Assembly: GCF_021431965.1 (NCBI RefSeq)
Contig: NZ_CP090370.1
Span: 1,984,001 to 2,048,000 of the forward strand
Origin: Erythrobacter sp. SDW2
GTDB taxonomy: Bacteria > Pseudomonadota > Alphaproteobacteria > Sphingomonadales > Sphingomonadaceae
Length of the DNA stretch: 64,000 bases
Direction of reading: 5' to 3'
Below are positions 15,861 through 23,532 of the stretch, piece by piece. Positions within the stretch are counted from its first letter, which is position 1. Each line of letters starts with the position of its first letter. A program made the translations under genes and the position numbers. Under the pieces are notes generated by a model. The model made no database searches and was not told where the DNA came from. It saw nothing but the letters and a program-made list of their open reading frames with translations.

Positions 15861-18209
15861 TCAGAAGCGGATTTCCCCGGTCACAAACACCCGACGCGGA
15901 TCGCCGTAGAAACCCGTCAGAGTTCCTTCGCGGCCTAGGGTCGGGACGAAGGGCGCGCCATTCACGCCGCCCGCCACAAAATTGTAGCCTGCGACAATGT
16001 AACGCTTGTCGAACAGATTCTTCACATGCAGGCCGATAGTGAACAGGTCGCTATCTGCGGTGTAGACGAGGCTCGCATCGACCAGTGCATAGCCATCCTG
16101 GTCAAGATAGGGGTTCGGCACTTCGAACTGGCTGGCATCGCTGCGATAGGAAACCGAGCTCAGCAGGTCGACCATGCCTCCAGCAGCGGGAACGCCAAGG
16201 TCGAAACCGAAATGGCCGGTGAACTCCGGCGTATTCTGGAACACCCGCTGGTCAGCCACATCATTGCCGAAGTTGTCGATAAAGGTGTTGAACTTGGCAT
16301 CGAGATAGCCAAGCGACCAGTTGACGTTCAGGCGGCTGCCGATTCCGGCAAAATCGCGGCCAACCAGCGCCCTGCCTTCAAACTCGAACCCGTTGACGTC
16401 GGCAGAGGCCGCGTTGGAGGTAATCCCGATAAAGCTGTCGTTGACACCATCATTGTTGGTGTCGATCCCGACCGAGCCGGGAATCTGCACATCCTTGTAC
16501 TGACCCAGGAATCCCGCAAGGCTGATGTTGAGACGGTTGTCCAGCAGCGATGCCTTCCAACCCAGTTCGAAACTGTCGACCGTTTCAGGATCGAAACTCA
16601 GGAACGCGAACTGGTCGTCATAGTCCCGGTCGCCATCACCGTCGAGGTCGGGCGCAGCGCTGGTCTGGCCACGCGGATCGAAGCCGCCCCCCTTGAAGCC
16701 GCGCGAGTAGGTGAAATAGATGTTGTTGTTATCGTTCGGCTTGAAGCTGACCGACGCGCGCGGGGTGAACTCCTTGAAAGTCTTACTGCCGAGGAAGTCC
16801 GACGTGACAGCAATCGGGATTGCGGTCGACGGCGGGAACAGGTCCGAAAAGCCACCGATGAAGGTCGTCCGCAGCACGCGGCTGGTCCGCTTGTCGCTTG
16901 TGTAACGACCGCCGAGCGAGACACTCAGCCGGTCGGTGATGTCGTAGGAGAAATCGCCGAAGATCGACCAGGTGCTGGTGTCGACATCGCCGACGGTCTG
17001 CGCATTGAGGCCCGGGAGGTTGAGGATCGCACCTGTCGTGAACAGTGCTACATCGAAGGCAGTGAAAGCGTTGGCATCGAGGTAATAGGCCCCGAGCACA
17101 CCGTTCAGCTTTTCGCCTTCGTACAGGAACTGCAGTTCCTGGCTGAATTGCTTGTTGTTGTAGATCGCGGGCACATCGAGGTCGGCCGACGGCAGGCTGT
17201 CGAAGTCGATCGGTGTGGTCGACTTGTCCTTGCGATAGCCGGTAATCGACTTCAGCGTGATGGTGTCGGAAACCTCGTAGGAAATTGCCAGCGCCCCGCC
17301 CCATGCCTCGACTTCCTGGTCGACGACATTCAGACCGGCGCGGGTGTCGTAAACATTGTCCAGGACCGGCGCACCAGTGACAAGGGAGGGGATCAGGCGA
17401 TGCCCCTGGCGAGCCTCGCTGTTGTCCTTCACATAGTCACCGGACAAGCGGATGAAGAGCGGTCCGCTTTCCATCTCGATAGTCCCGCGCGCCGCCCAAA
17501 CGTCCTTGTTGTAATTCTCCACCCCTTGGAGATTGAGATTGTCGCCAAAGCCGCCACGGCTGAGCCGCGCACCGCTTGCACCAATGCGGATTGCCTCCGA
17601 GAGCGGCACGGAGGCGCTGAGAATCAAGTCTGCCTGGTCATAAGAGCCGTAGGTTGCCCGGGCCTTGAAGCTGGGATCCTCGGGAAGGCGAGCAGTGACG
17701 TACTTGATCGCACCGCCGATAGTGTTGCGACCGTAAAGGGTACCCTGCGGGCCGCGCAGCACTTCGATCCGCTCTACATCATACACGTCAAGAACGGCCG
17801 CTTGCGGACGATTAAGATAGACGTCATCAACGTACAGTCCGACGCCCGCTTCAAAACCCGCAACCGGGTCTTGCTGGCCCACACCACGGATAAAGGCGGT
17901 CAGCGTCGTGTTGGTGCCGCGGCTTACTTCGAGCGTAAGGTTTGGCACTTCCTGCGCGATGGCGGTGATTTCCTGCGTTCCCTTCCGGTCGAGGTCGGCA
18001 CCTGAAATCGCCGTCAGAGACAGCGGGACGTCAACGGCCAGTTCCTCGCGCCGACGTGCTGTAACCACCAAGGGCTGTCCATAGCCTTCAGATTGACTGA
18101 GAGAATCTTCGGCTTCGCCAGCGTCCTGCGCGGCAGCCGGTGCAGCGAGCCAGAATGTGCTGGCAGCGCCAACCATCAATGCAGCGCGCAAACGAGGCGG
18201 ATTGGACAT
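15861..18209 (-). CDS. TonB-dependent outer-membrane receptor
   Basis: A 782-residue outer-membrane transporter driven by TonB-ExbBD. A signal peptide ends near AAAQ (about residue 28). A plug domain follows, starting around QPLVVTARRREE and containing GVGLYVDDVYLNRP and VERIEVLRGPQGTLYGRNTIGG; the rest is beta-barrel ending in the terminal Phe of GEIRF. It resembles the many sphingomonad receptors for plant-derived or lipid-like substrates. No siderophore genes are nearby, so the substrate is unknown. It is divergent from a TetR regulator with an inverted repeat between them, which suggests substrate-responsive control. I chose the ATG at 18209, with GGGAG upstream, over the TTG at 18224. 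Confidence 0.93.
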   Translation of the reverse strand: MSNPPRLRAALMVGAASTFWLAAPAAAQDAGEAEDSLSQSEGYGQPLVVTARRREELAVDVPLSLTAISGADLDRKGTQEITAIAQEVPNLTLEVSRGTNTTLTAFIRGVGQQDPVAGFEAGVGLYVDDVYLNRPQAAVLDVYDVERIEVLRGPQGTLYGRNTIGGAIKYVTARLPEDPSFKARATYGSYDQADLILSASVPLSEAIRIGASGARLSRGGFGDNLNLQGVENYNKDVWAARGTIEMESGPLFIRLSGDYVKDNSEARQGHRLIPSLVTGAPVLDNVYDTRAGLNVVDQEVEAWGGALAISYEVSDTITLKSITGYRKDKSTTPIDFDSLPSADLDVPAIYNNKQFSQELQFLYEGEKLNGVLGAYYLDANAFTAFDVALFTTGAILNLPGLNAQTVGDVDTSTWSIFGDFSYDITDRLSVSLGGRYTSDKRTSRVLRTTFIGGFSDLFPPSTAIPIAVTSDFLGSKTFKEFTPRASVSFKPNDNNNIYFTYSRGFKGGGFDPRGQTSAAPDLDGDGDRDYDDQFAFLSFDPETVDSFELGWKASLLDNRLNISLAGFLGQYKDVQIPGSVGIDTNNDGVNDSFIGITSNAASADVNGFEFEGRALVGRDFAGIGSRLNVNWSLGYLDAKFNTFIDNFGNDVADQRVFQNTPEFTGHFGFDLGVPAAGGMVDLLSSVSYRSDASQFEVPNPYLDQDGYALVDASLVYTADSDLFTIGLHVKNLFDKRYIVAGYNFVAGGVNGAPFVPTLGREGTLTGFYGDPRRVFVTGEIRF

Positions 18210-18247
18210 GATTCTTTCTCCCAAAAGCTGTTATGGGAGGAATCATA

Positions 18248-18270
18248 TTGAAAGATGAACCACCTTTCAA
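18248..18270. promoter_or_regulatory. Candidate TetR operator between receptor and regulator genes
   Basis: TTGAAAG and CTTTCAA are perfect 7-base arms with a 9-base spacer, in the 105-base divergent region. It is 38 bases from the receptor ATG and 44 bases from the regulator ATG, so one bound dimer could control both genes. Confidence 0.5.
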
Positions 18271-18314
18271 GTTAAGACTTGTCGACAGCCTGGTTTGCGC
18301 ATAGCTTGCGGTCC

Positions 18315-18935
18315 ATGGACGGGGACACAACAGCAACAAACGGAGCATTGACCCCGGTTACCGAACGCGGGCGCCGCACGCGCCGCAAACTGCTCGATGC
18401 AGCCAAATTCGAATTCGGCGAACGCGGCTTCCACGAAGCTTCAATCAGCGGGATCACCCGGCGCGCAGGGGTCGCCTTGGGCAGCTTCTACACCTACTTC
18501 GAATCGAAGGAGTCCATTTTCCAGGCGCTCGTCCGCGACTTTAGTGATGGAGTGAAGCAAGCCGCTTCCTCAGCCCTGGAGAACAGCGCATCTGCCTTTG
18601 ACCGCGAGCGCGACGCCCTCTCCGCATTCCTTGCCTTCGCGCTGGAACACAAAGAGATATATCGCATCATCGACGAAGCCGAATTCGTCGACCCGCCTAG
18701 CTATCGTGCCCACTACGAAAACACCGCGCTACGCATCCTCGAACGGTTGCGGGACGGAGCGGCCAAAGGCGAACTCATTGATGATCTGAATGAAGCCCAT
18801 GCCTGGGCGATCATGGGAATGAACGTGTTTCTCGGCCTGCGCTATGCCGTGTGGGCGCGCGAGGGGGATGATATCGCTTCAGTGCCGGACCTTGCCCGCG
18901 ACATCTTGATGCGCGGCATCAGCCGTCACTCCTGA
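18315..18935 (+). CDS. TetR/AcrR-family transcriptional regulator
   Basis: A 206-residue regulator. The N-terminal helix-turn-helix includes RKLLDAAKFEFGERGF, ASISGITRRAGVALGSFYTY and FESKESIFQAL, all diagnostic of TetR. The C-terminal ligand-binding part contains HKEIYRIIDEAEFVDPPSY, a pattern seen in sphingomonad TetR proteins tied to lipid or aromatic metabolism, though the ligand is unknown. It is divergent from the TonB-dependent receptor and 5 bases short of a convergent thioesterase gene. The start is uncertain: the ATG at 18315 has a weak ribosome site, and a TTG at 18279 is in frame. Confidence 0.88.
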   Translation: MDGDTTATNGALTPVTERGRRTRRKLLDAAKFEFGERGFHEASISGITRRAGVALGSFYTYFESKESIFQALVRDFSDGVKQAASSALENSASAFDRERDALSAFLAFALEHKEIYRIIDEAEFVDPPSYRAHYENTALRILERLRDGAAKGELIDDLNEAHAWAIMGMNVFLGLRYAVWAREGDDIASVPDLARDILMRGISRHS

Positions 18936-18940
18936 CTCAC

Positions 18941-19366
18941 TCAGGGAATGGCGTAGGTCACGGTCGACTGCGCAACAATGTGGTGTTCGCTGTCCTGCCA
19001 CAAGCGGACATCCACCGAAGCCAGTTTCCGTCCCAGCTTGAGCAAAGTGGTGTCAGCGTAGACCGCATCCTTCTGAACCCCCCGAAGGAAGCTCATGTTG
19101 AGATTGCTCGTCACCGCCATCGCCACCGGGCCGATGTGAGCTAGAATTACAGCATAGGCGGCACGATCAGCCAGTGCCATCTGGGTCGGCCCCGAAACCA
19201 GATTGCCTGGACGCAGCATTGTCTCGTCGGGCACCATCCTTATGCGCAGGAAGCCTGGTTCGAACCGTTCGAACGCGAAATTTCGCTGCGGATCGCCGGG
19301 AAAGGCCTGACAGAAGAACTCCGATAGCTCGTCTGGCGTCATCGCCAGTTTGAACTCACGCGCCAT
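18941..19366 (-). CDS. PaaI-family acyl-CoA thioesterase (hotdog fold)
   Basis: A 141-residue hotdog protein. The segment GNLVSGPTQMALADRAAYAVILAHIG matches the central helix and catalytic region of PaaI-like thioesterases, and MAVTSNLNMSFLRGVQ the following strand. Such enzymes hydrolyse aromatic or acyl-CoA thioesters. The substrate cannot be read from sequence. It sits 21 bases downstream of folE on the same strand and converges on the TetR gene, so it may be a target of that regulator or simply co-transcribed with folE. Confidence 0.78.
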   Translation of the reverse strand: MAREFKLAMTPDELSEFFCQAFPGDPQRNFAFERFEPGFLRIRMVPDETMLRPGNLVSGPTQMALADRAAYAVILAHIGPVAMAVTSNLNMSFLRGVQKDAVYADTTLLKLGRKLASVDVRLWQDSEHHIVAQSTVTYAIP

Positions 19367-19387
19367 GCCCCTTCCCTTCGCGCTGGC

Positions 19388-19999
19388 TCAACCGTAGCCC
19401 ATCAGGCTAAGCACTTCCTTGCGGCTGCTGTGGTCATCAAGGAAACATCCGAGCAGGCGGCTAGTAACCATGCCGACCCCCGGTGTGCGAACACCACGTC
19501 CCGTCATGCAACCATGCTGCGCCTCGATCACGACGGCGACTCCATGAGGTTCGAGATTGTCCCAGATGCACTGGGCGACCTCGGCCGTGAGACGCTCCTG
19601 GATTTGCAGCCGGCGAGCATACCCGTGGAGCACACGCGCCAGCTTGGAAATTCCCACCACATGCTTGTTGGGCAAATAGGCAATGGCGGCCTTGCCGGTG
19701 ATCGGCGCCATATGGTGTTCGCAGTGGCTCTGGAACGGGATGTCCTTGAGCAGCACGACCTCGTCGTAGCCACCCACTTCCTCGAATACGCGAGACAGGT
19801 GGATGGACGGCTCTTCCTGGTAACCCTGGCAATATTCGAGCCAGGCCCGCCCTACCCGCCTCGGTGTATCGAGAAGTCCTTCACGCCTGGGGTCATCGCC
19901 CGCCCATTCAATAAGCGTGCGGATCGCATCCTGTACGTGCTGAGGGACATCGGGCTTGCCCGATGTGTTCCCATGATCGTGATCTGCGTCGCAACCCAT
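19388..19999 (-). CDS. folE: GTP cyclohydrolase I (type IA)
   Basis: A 203-residue enzyme converting GTP to 7,8-dihydroneopterin triphosphate, the first step of folate synthesis and possibly of queuosine. Zinc ligands are visible in FQSHCEHHMAPITG and in QHGCMTGRGV. The segment PNKHVVGISKLARVLHGYARRLQIQERL is the conserved core. The N-terminal 18 residues are His/Asp-rich, which is common but not functional in this family. The ATG at 19999 has GGAGGA 11 bases upstream; a TTG at 20017 is in frame. Type IA depends on zinc; no folE2 is seen here. Confidence 0.97.
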   Translation of the reverse strand: MGCDADHDHGNTSGKPDVPQHVQDAIRTLIEWAGDDPRREGLLDTPRRVGRAWLEYCQGYQEEPSIHLSRVFEEVGGYDEVVLLKDIPFQSHCEHHMAPITGKAAIAYLPNKHVVGISKLARVLHGYARRLQIQERLTAEVAQCIWDNLEPHGVAVVIEAQHGCMTGRGVRTPGVGMVTSRLLGCFLDDHSSRKEVLSLMGYG

Positions 20000-20103
20000 A
20001 GTGGCGCGTTCCTCCAAGGTGCGACGGTTGCCGCATATGCCATGTTCCAGCCCCAGCCTTCGCCGAGGCGAGCGAGAAATGCAAATAGGTGCTGGCGCGC
20101 CGA

Positions 20104-20131
20104 CAAAAAACCCGGCCCAAAGGACCGGGTC
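20104..20131 (-). terminator. Rho-independent terminator after the hemerythrin gene
   Basis: On the minus strand ACCCGGTCC and GGCCGGGT pair around TTTG with one bulge, followed by TTTTTT. It lies 25 bases past the hemerythrin-protein stop and upstream of folE. Confidence 0.85.
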
Positions 20132-20155
20132 ATTGGTTCGGATGTCACCGGTGGC

Positions 20156-20647
20156 TCACTCCTTGGCGTCTTCCTTCTTCTCCGGAGTAACCTCGGCTTC
20201 GGCCTTCTCGGCTGCCTTCCTCCGTTCGAAGACCTCCTCCATCTGCTTCACATCTTCGGCGGTAAGATATTCCTCAAACTCAGGGAAATGCTCGTCTTCC
20301 TCTTCCTTGATGTGATGCCGATAATCGTGGTCGAGCTGCTTGAATTTCTGGAGCCAGGCCGAAGATGACATATCGGTCGCAGCGAGATCGTTGAGGGCTT
20401 CTTCGATTTCGTGATGCTCGGCGACGGAATGGCGCGTCTCATCGGTCGTCGGGGGCTTGCGGAGCATGGATGCATAAAGTGCCTGCTCTTCTGCCGACGC
20501 GTGGCCCTTCACTTCCCTGGTAAAGGCTTCGAACAATTCGCGCCGCTCGGGCGTGTCGCCACTGGTCTGCGCAATCTGGTCGAGGAGTTCGCGGTGACGG
20601 TCGTGGTCCTGCTTAAGCCGGCTGAAAATATCCTGGGTCGCTGACAT
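20156..20647 (-). CDS. Hemerythrin HHE cation-binding domain protein
   Basis: A 163-residue cytoplasmic protein with one hemerythrin four-helix domain. Iron ligands expected for the family are visible as DHDRHRELLDQI, HASAEEQALY, AEHHEIEEAL and HHIKEEEDEHFPEFEEY. The tail, after residue 135, is charged and rich in Lys, Glu and Ala (KKAEAE-like), a feature often seen in stress-related HHE proteins. Bacterial members bind oxygen, nitric oxide or help iron-sulfur repair; which applies here is unknown. The ATG at 20647 has GGAGA upstream. It is a monocistronic gene flanked by two terminators. Confidence 0.9.
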   Translation of the reverse strand: MSATQDIFSRLKQDHDRHRELLDQIAQTSGDTPERRELFEAFTREVKGHASAEEQALYASMLRKPPTTDETRHSVAEHHEIEEALNDLAATDMSSSAWLQKFKQLDHDYRHHIKEEEDEHFPEFEEYLTAEDVKQMEEVFERRKAAEKAEAEVTPEKKEDAKE

Positions 20648-20722
20648 TGGTGGGTCTCCGAGATGCAAGTGTTACAGGGGCAACGGAGAAGCCCAACCCC
20701 GGTTCCAAACCTAATGATGCAC

Positions 20723-20756
20723 AAAAGGCCGCCCCTCTTGCGAGGAACGGCCTTTT
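20723..20756 (-). terminator. Terminator hairpin downstream of tRNA-Arg
   Basis: AAAAGGCCG and CGGCCTTTT are perfect 9-base arms, with T residues on both outer sides, 2 bases past the tRNA CCA end. It serves the tRNA transcript on the minus strand. No plus-strand gene ends just upstream. Confidence 0.8.
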
Positions 20757-20758
20757 GA

Positions 20759-20835
20759 TGGCGCACCCGGAACGATTCGAACGTCCGACCCCCAGATTCG
20801 TAGTCTGGTGCTCTATCCAGCTGAGCTACGGGTGC
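20759..20835 (-). tRNA. tRNA-Arg(ACG)
   Basis: A 77-base tRNA with encoded CCA. The acceptor stem GCACCCG pairs with CGGGTGC, with discriminator G. The D arm contains GCTCAGCTGGATAGAGC, the anticodon arm CCAGA-CTACGAA-TCTGG gives anticodon ACG (plus-strand cgt at 20799-20801), and the T loop is TTCGAAT. A34 would be deaminated to inosine by TadA to read CGU, CGC and CGA. It is followed by a strong terminator. Confidence 0.97.
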
Positions 20836-20895
20836 GCGTTGGAGGGCGGCACATAGGAGTGCGCTCGAGGCTTGGCAATCCCTTTTGAAGCGCAG

Positions 20896-21315
20896 TTAGG
20901 GCCTTTTTTGCGCCAGTTGCCGTGCCAGCACGACGTCGAGCGGTGGTTTGTCCAGTGTCGCGATCCCGGCATGGTCGAACCACTGGAACTGACCACCCTC
21001 ACGCGCCTCTAGGTCTCCGTGCCATCGTTCGGCGGTGTAAAGAAGGATGACAATCCCGTCCGCACTCTCGTCACCGCAGGAGACCGCAAAGCCCGTTTCA
21101 GCCAATTCATCCGGGTCGAGTCGTATTCCGGCCTCCTCCTCGATCTCTCTTGCCAGTGCCGTACCGGGGCATTCATCGGCTTCGACCTTGCCGCCCGGGA
21201 ACTCCCATAGTCCGCCGTGCTGCTTGTGCGCGGGTCGCTTGTGCATCAGCCAGCGCCCACTTCCATCGCTCACGGCCGCAGCGACCACGATCAGAGGTGT
21301 AAACTTTTTTGTCAT
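20896..21315 (-). CDS. mutT: MutT-type Nudix hydrolase (8-oxo-dGTP diphosphatase)
   Basis: A 139-residue Nudix enzyme. The perfect Nudix box runs from GKVEADE through REIEEEAGI (about residues 42-64), preceded by HGGLWEFPGG as in MutT. It removes oxidised guanine nucleotides from the pool, preventing A:T to C:G changes. Length and the early WLMHKRPAHKQHGG segment match MutT rather than other Nudix proteins. It lies 60 bases from the tRNA-Arg gene and is divergent from the first Flp pilin gene, with which it shares an 80-base intergenic region. Confidence 0.9.
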   Translation of the reverse strand: MTKKFTPLIVVAAAVSDGSGRWLMHKRPAHKQHGGLWEFPGGKVEADECPGTALAREIEEEAGIRLDPDELAETGFAVSCGDESADGIVILLYTAERWHGDLEAREGGQFQWFDHAGIATLDKPPLDVVLARQLAQKRP

Positions 21316-21395
21316 TTCTGTGGCCTCAGCAAACCCTTTCTTAACCCTGGCGCGGCAATATCGGCGATCAGTGCACTCATTGGGTGGGATTTTAC

Positions 21396-21584
21396 ATGCG
21401 GAACCTGATCAAAAAGCTCTTCAGCGACAGCTCGGGCGCGACGGCCGTCGAATACGGTATCATCCTCGCCATGATCTTTCTCGCCATGATTGCGTCGGTT
21501 TCGCAGGTCGGCAACGTCGTTACTGACAAGTGGAACTTTGTTTCTGATACCTCGCAAGAGGCCGTCGACAAGGCATCCATCTGA
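21396..21584 (+). CDS. Flp-family type IVb pilin (first copy)
   Basis: A 62-residue class III prepilin. A short basic leader MRNLIKKLFSDSSG precedes ATAVEYGIILAMIFLAMIAS. The processing site is G/ATAVEY, with Glu at position 5 of the mature chain, and the hydrophobic helix follows. It would be cleaved by a TadV/CpaA-type peptidase and assembled by a Tad machine, none of which is in this window. GGGTGGGA lies 7-8 bases before the ATG. The C-terminal half (KWNFVSDTSQEAV) is more polar and longer than in the second copy, so it may be a minor pilin. Confidence 0.9.
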   Translation: MRNLIKKLFSDSSGATAVEYGIILAMIFLAMIASVSQVGNVVTDKWNFVSDTSQEAVDKASI

Positions 21585-21712
21585 TCACCAATGACAAAAA
21601 AACCGTCACTCGCTTTAGGATTTTGTCAACCGCTCACCCTTACACCGAAATTCGCTCGATCCGGATCACTGGAAAGAGTCGGGTACCGAAGACTGAAACC
21701 AGGAGACTACAA

Positions 21713-21880
21713 ATGACTTTCTTCAAGAACCTCATGAAGGACAACGAAGGCGCGACCGCCATTGAATATGGCCTGATCGCCGCTCTGATCGCCGTCGCCG
21801 CCATCTCGGCGATGTCGGGCCTCGGCAACCAGCTGAGCAACACCTTCGGCAAGGTTTCGTCGGACATGGCTTCGGTCTAA
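21713..21880 (+). CDS. Flp-family type IVb pilin (second copy)
   Basis: A 55-residue Flp pilin with leader MTFFKNLMKDNEG, cleavage before ATAIEYGLIAALIAVAAIS, and the typical short tail ending MASV. This is the standard major Flp pilin of alphaproteobacterial Tad loci. AGGAG is 8 bases before the ATG. It is separated by 128 bases from the first pilin gene, probably with its own promoter, and ends at a strong terminator, a pattern that would allow high independent expression. Confidence 0.93.
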   Translation: MTFFKNLMKDNEGATAIEYGLIAALIAVAAISAMSGLGNQLSNTFGKVSSDMASV

Positions 21881-21906
21881 TTCGACGGCGCAAGCCAAAA
21901 ACAGAA

Positions 21907-21938
21907 ACGGCGGGGAGCGATCCCCGCCGTTTTTGTTT
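21907..21938 (+). terminator. Strong, probably bidirectional terminator
   Basis: ACGGCGGGGA and TCCCCGCCGT are perfect 10-base arms around GCGA, followed by TTTTGTTT. On the minus strand the hairpin is followed by TTCTGTTTTT, so it can also end the convergent M48 protease transcript. Confidence 0.92.
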
Positions 21939-21967
21939 GTGCGTGGCAAACACGACGCCCGTCAGCG

Positions 21968-23443
21968 TTAGCGTCCGCGAACGACCAGCTTTACCTTCTG
22001 TCCGGCCTGGAGTTCATCGGTCGAGCCAAGGCCGTTGAGCACACGGAAGCGTTCAACCTGGGCATTGTCATAAGCCATCCGGCGCGCCAGCGATGCAACC
22101 GTATCGCCGCGGGCAACAGTCACGACCTGGATCTTGCGTGGGATCACTGCAGAAGCCTCGGCGGTCGTAATCCTCCGCATCGACTGGTACATTGGGGCGA
22201 ACACGTCTCCCTTCCCTGCTGCTGTGACAGCCTGAAAATGAAATGCCTGGCTTGGTGCGAATTCATACGCAAACACAGTGACATCGATCTGCCCTGAACC
22301 ATTGCTCACCCGGGCCGTGCCATAGGCGGCCTTCAGCCCGTTCACTGTCGTGCGCTGGATCGATGAAGGTGCCAGTTGCTGCTGATTACCGCCAAGCGCG
22401 GCGAAGGCGGCCCGGATGTAGGCATCGAGATCGCCGTTGTAGCTCGCCGTGGTCAGCTGCGCCTGGCCCGACTGGCCGTTGATACTGACCGCGCGGGTCC
22501 CGTTGATCATGTAGAATCCGGTCGGCGCCGAAAAACGCAGCTTCAGATCAGGATGGATGAAATCCTGTCCTTCGATCACACCTTGTGCCGGATCGTCGCC
22601 GTAGAGAATGCCGTCGATTCTCGTCAGGAAGGTGTCCCGATTGGTGATGCTGCCCGCCAAGCCCTGCGCCTTTTGGCGGGCAGTCGTTACACGGCTTGCC
22701 GGATCGGGGTGGGTCGATGCCCATTCCGGGATCGAAGCATTGCGGCCCTGCAATTGCGCATCGAGATTGTTCTGCATTGCAAGGCTGCGCAGCACTGTGC
22801 TCATCGCTTGCGGATCGTAATTGGCCTGGGTCAGGTATCTGATGCCCAATTCATCGGCTTCAAGCTCCTGGCTCCGCGAAAACTTCAGCGTCAAAAGCTG
22901 AGAACCCTGTTGGAACACATTGGAAAGCGTGTTGCCGAGGCCCGAGTTACCGAGAATCACGTTAGAGGCGATGGCGCCAAGAATGCCGAGGATCGAGTTG
23001 CGCTGCGCCGCCGCCTGTCGCCGCTGCGAATGTCGAGCGGCAACGTGGCCAACTTCGTGCCCCAGCACCGCAGCCAGTTCGGCTTCGTTGTTCATCAGCG
23101 CGACCAGTTGGCGGGTGGTGTAAATATAGCCGCCGGGGATCGCGAAGGCGTTGTTGACCGAGCTGTTGACGAGGCTGACGGTGAAATCTTCACGGGCGTT
23201 GCCAAGGCCCGACTGCACCGCGACGTTCTTGCCGATTTGCTCGACGTAGGTCGCCTGCGGCCCCGTCATCGCCCCGCCGAATTCGGCTAGCAGCTTGGGG
23301 TGCGCCTCTGCGCCCTGCTGGGCTTCGCTCTGCGTGATGGGTGCCGAAGCACTGGGAATCGAGCCACCTGCGCCCATGCAACCCGAGAGGGCAAATGCGA
23401 GCGCTGCCGTGCCGAGAAAGGCCGGTTTCAGGGTTCGGGACAT
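21968..23443 (-). CDS. M48-family metalloprotease lipoprotein with C-terminal LysM domain
   Basis: A 491-residue exported zinc protease. The lipobox LSGC places the lipidated Cys at residue 22. The protease domain holds HEVGH at 129-133 and the third ligand region SRSQELEADELGIRYL. The central part is a sphingomonad-type extension with no domain I recognise. The last 50 residues, from VVTVARGDTVASLARRMAY to ELQAGQKVKLV, form a LysM peptidoglycan-binding module. BepA-like relatives act in outer-membrane protein quality control, so a wall-tethered protease is the natural reading. GGAGA lies before the ATG. It follows accA by 89 bases. Confidence 0.92.
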   Translation of the reverse strand: MSRTLKPAFLGTAALAFALSGCMGAGGSIPSASAPITQSEAQQGAEAHPKLLAEFGGAMTGPQATYVEQIGKNVAVQSGLGNAREDFTVSLVNSSVNNAFAIPGGYIYTTRQLVALMNNEAELAAVLGHEVGHVAARHSQRRQAAAQRNSILGILGAIASNVILGNSGLGNTLSNVFQQGSQLLTLKFSRSQELEADELGIRYLTQANYDPQAMSTVLRSLAMQNNLDAQLQGRNASIPEWASTHPDPASRVTTARQKAQGLAGSITNRDTFLTRIDGILYGDDPAQGVIEGQDFIHPDLKLRFSAPTGFYMINGTRAVSINGQSGQAQLTTASYNGDLDAYIRAAFAALGGNQQQLAPSSIQRTTVNGLKAAYGTARVSNGSGQIDVTVFAYEFAPSQAFHFQAVTAAGKGDVFAPMYQSMRRITTAEASAVIPRKIQVVTVARGDTVASLARRMAYDNAQVERFRVLNGLGSTDELQAGQKVKLVVRGR

Positions 23444-23532
23444 ATCTTGTGTCTCCTCATCTTTAAGCTTCCCAGAGCCTTAGCATGGGCCCGTCGGAAA
23501 GGTTGTCAGATGGCGTAACGCAGCAATGGCGA

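Noticed and set aside
16026-18005. A 659-codon plus-strand open frame
   Set aside because: It is antisense to the TonB-dependent receptor and lacks any family signature.
20759-20835. tRNA-Arg as an integration site of a genomic island
   Set aside because: No second copy of the tRNA 3' end was noticed nearby, and both flanks carry ordinary chromosomal genes.
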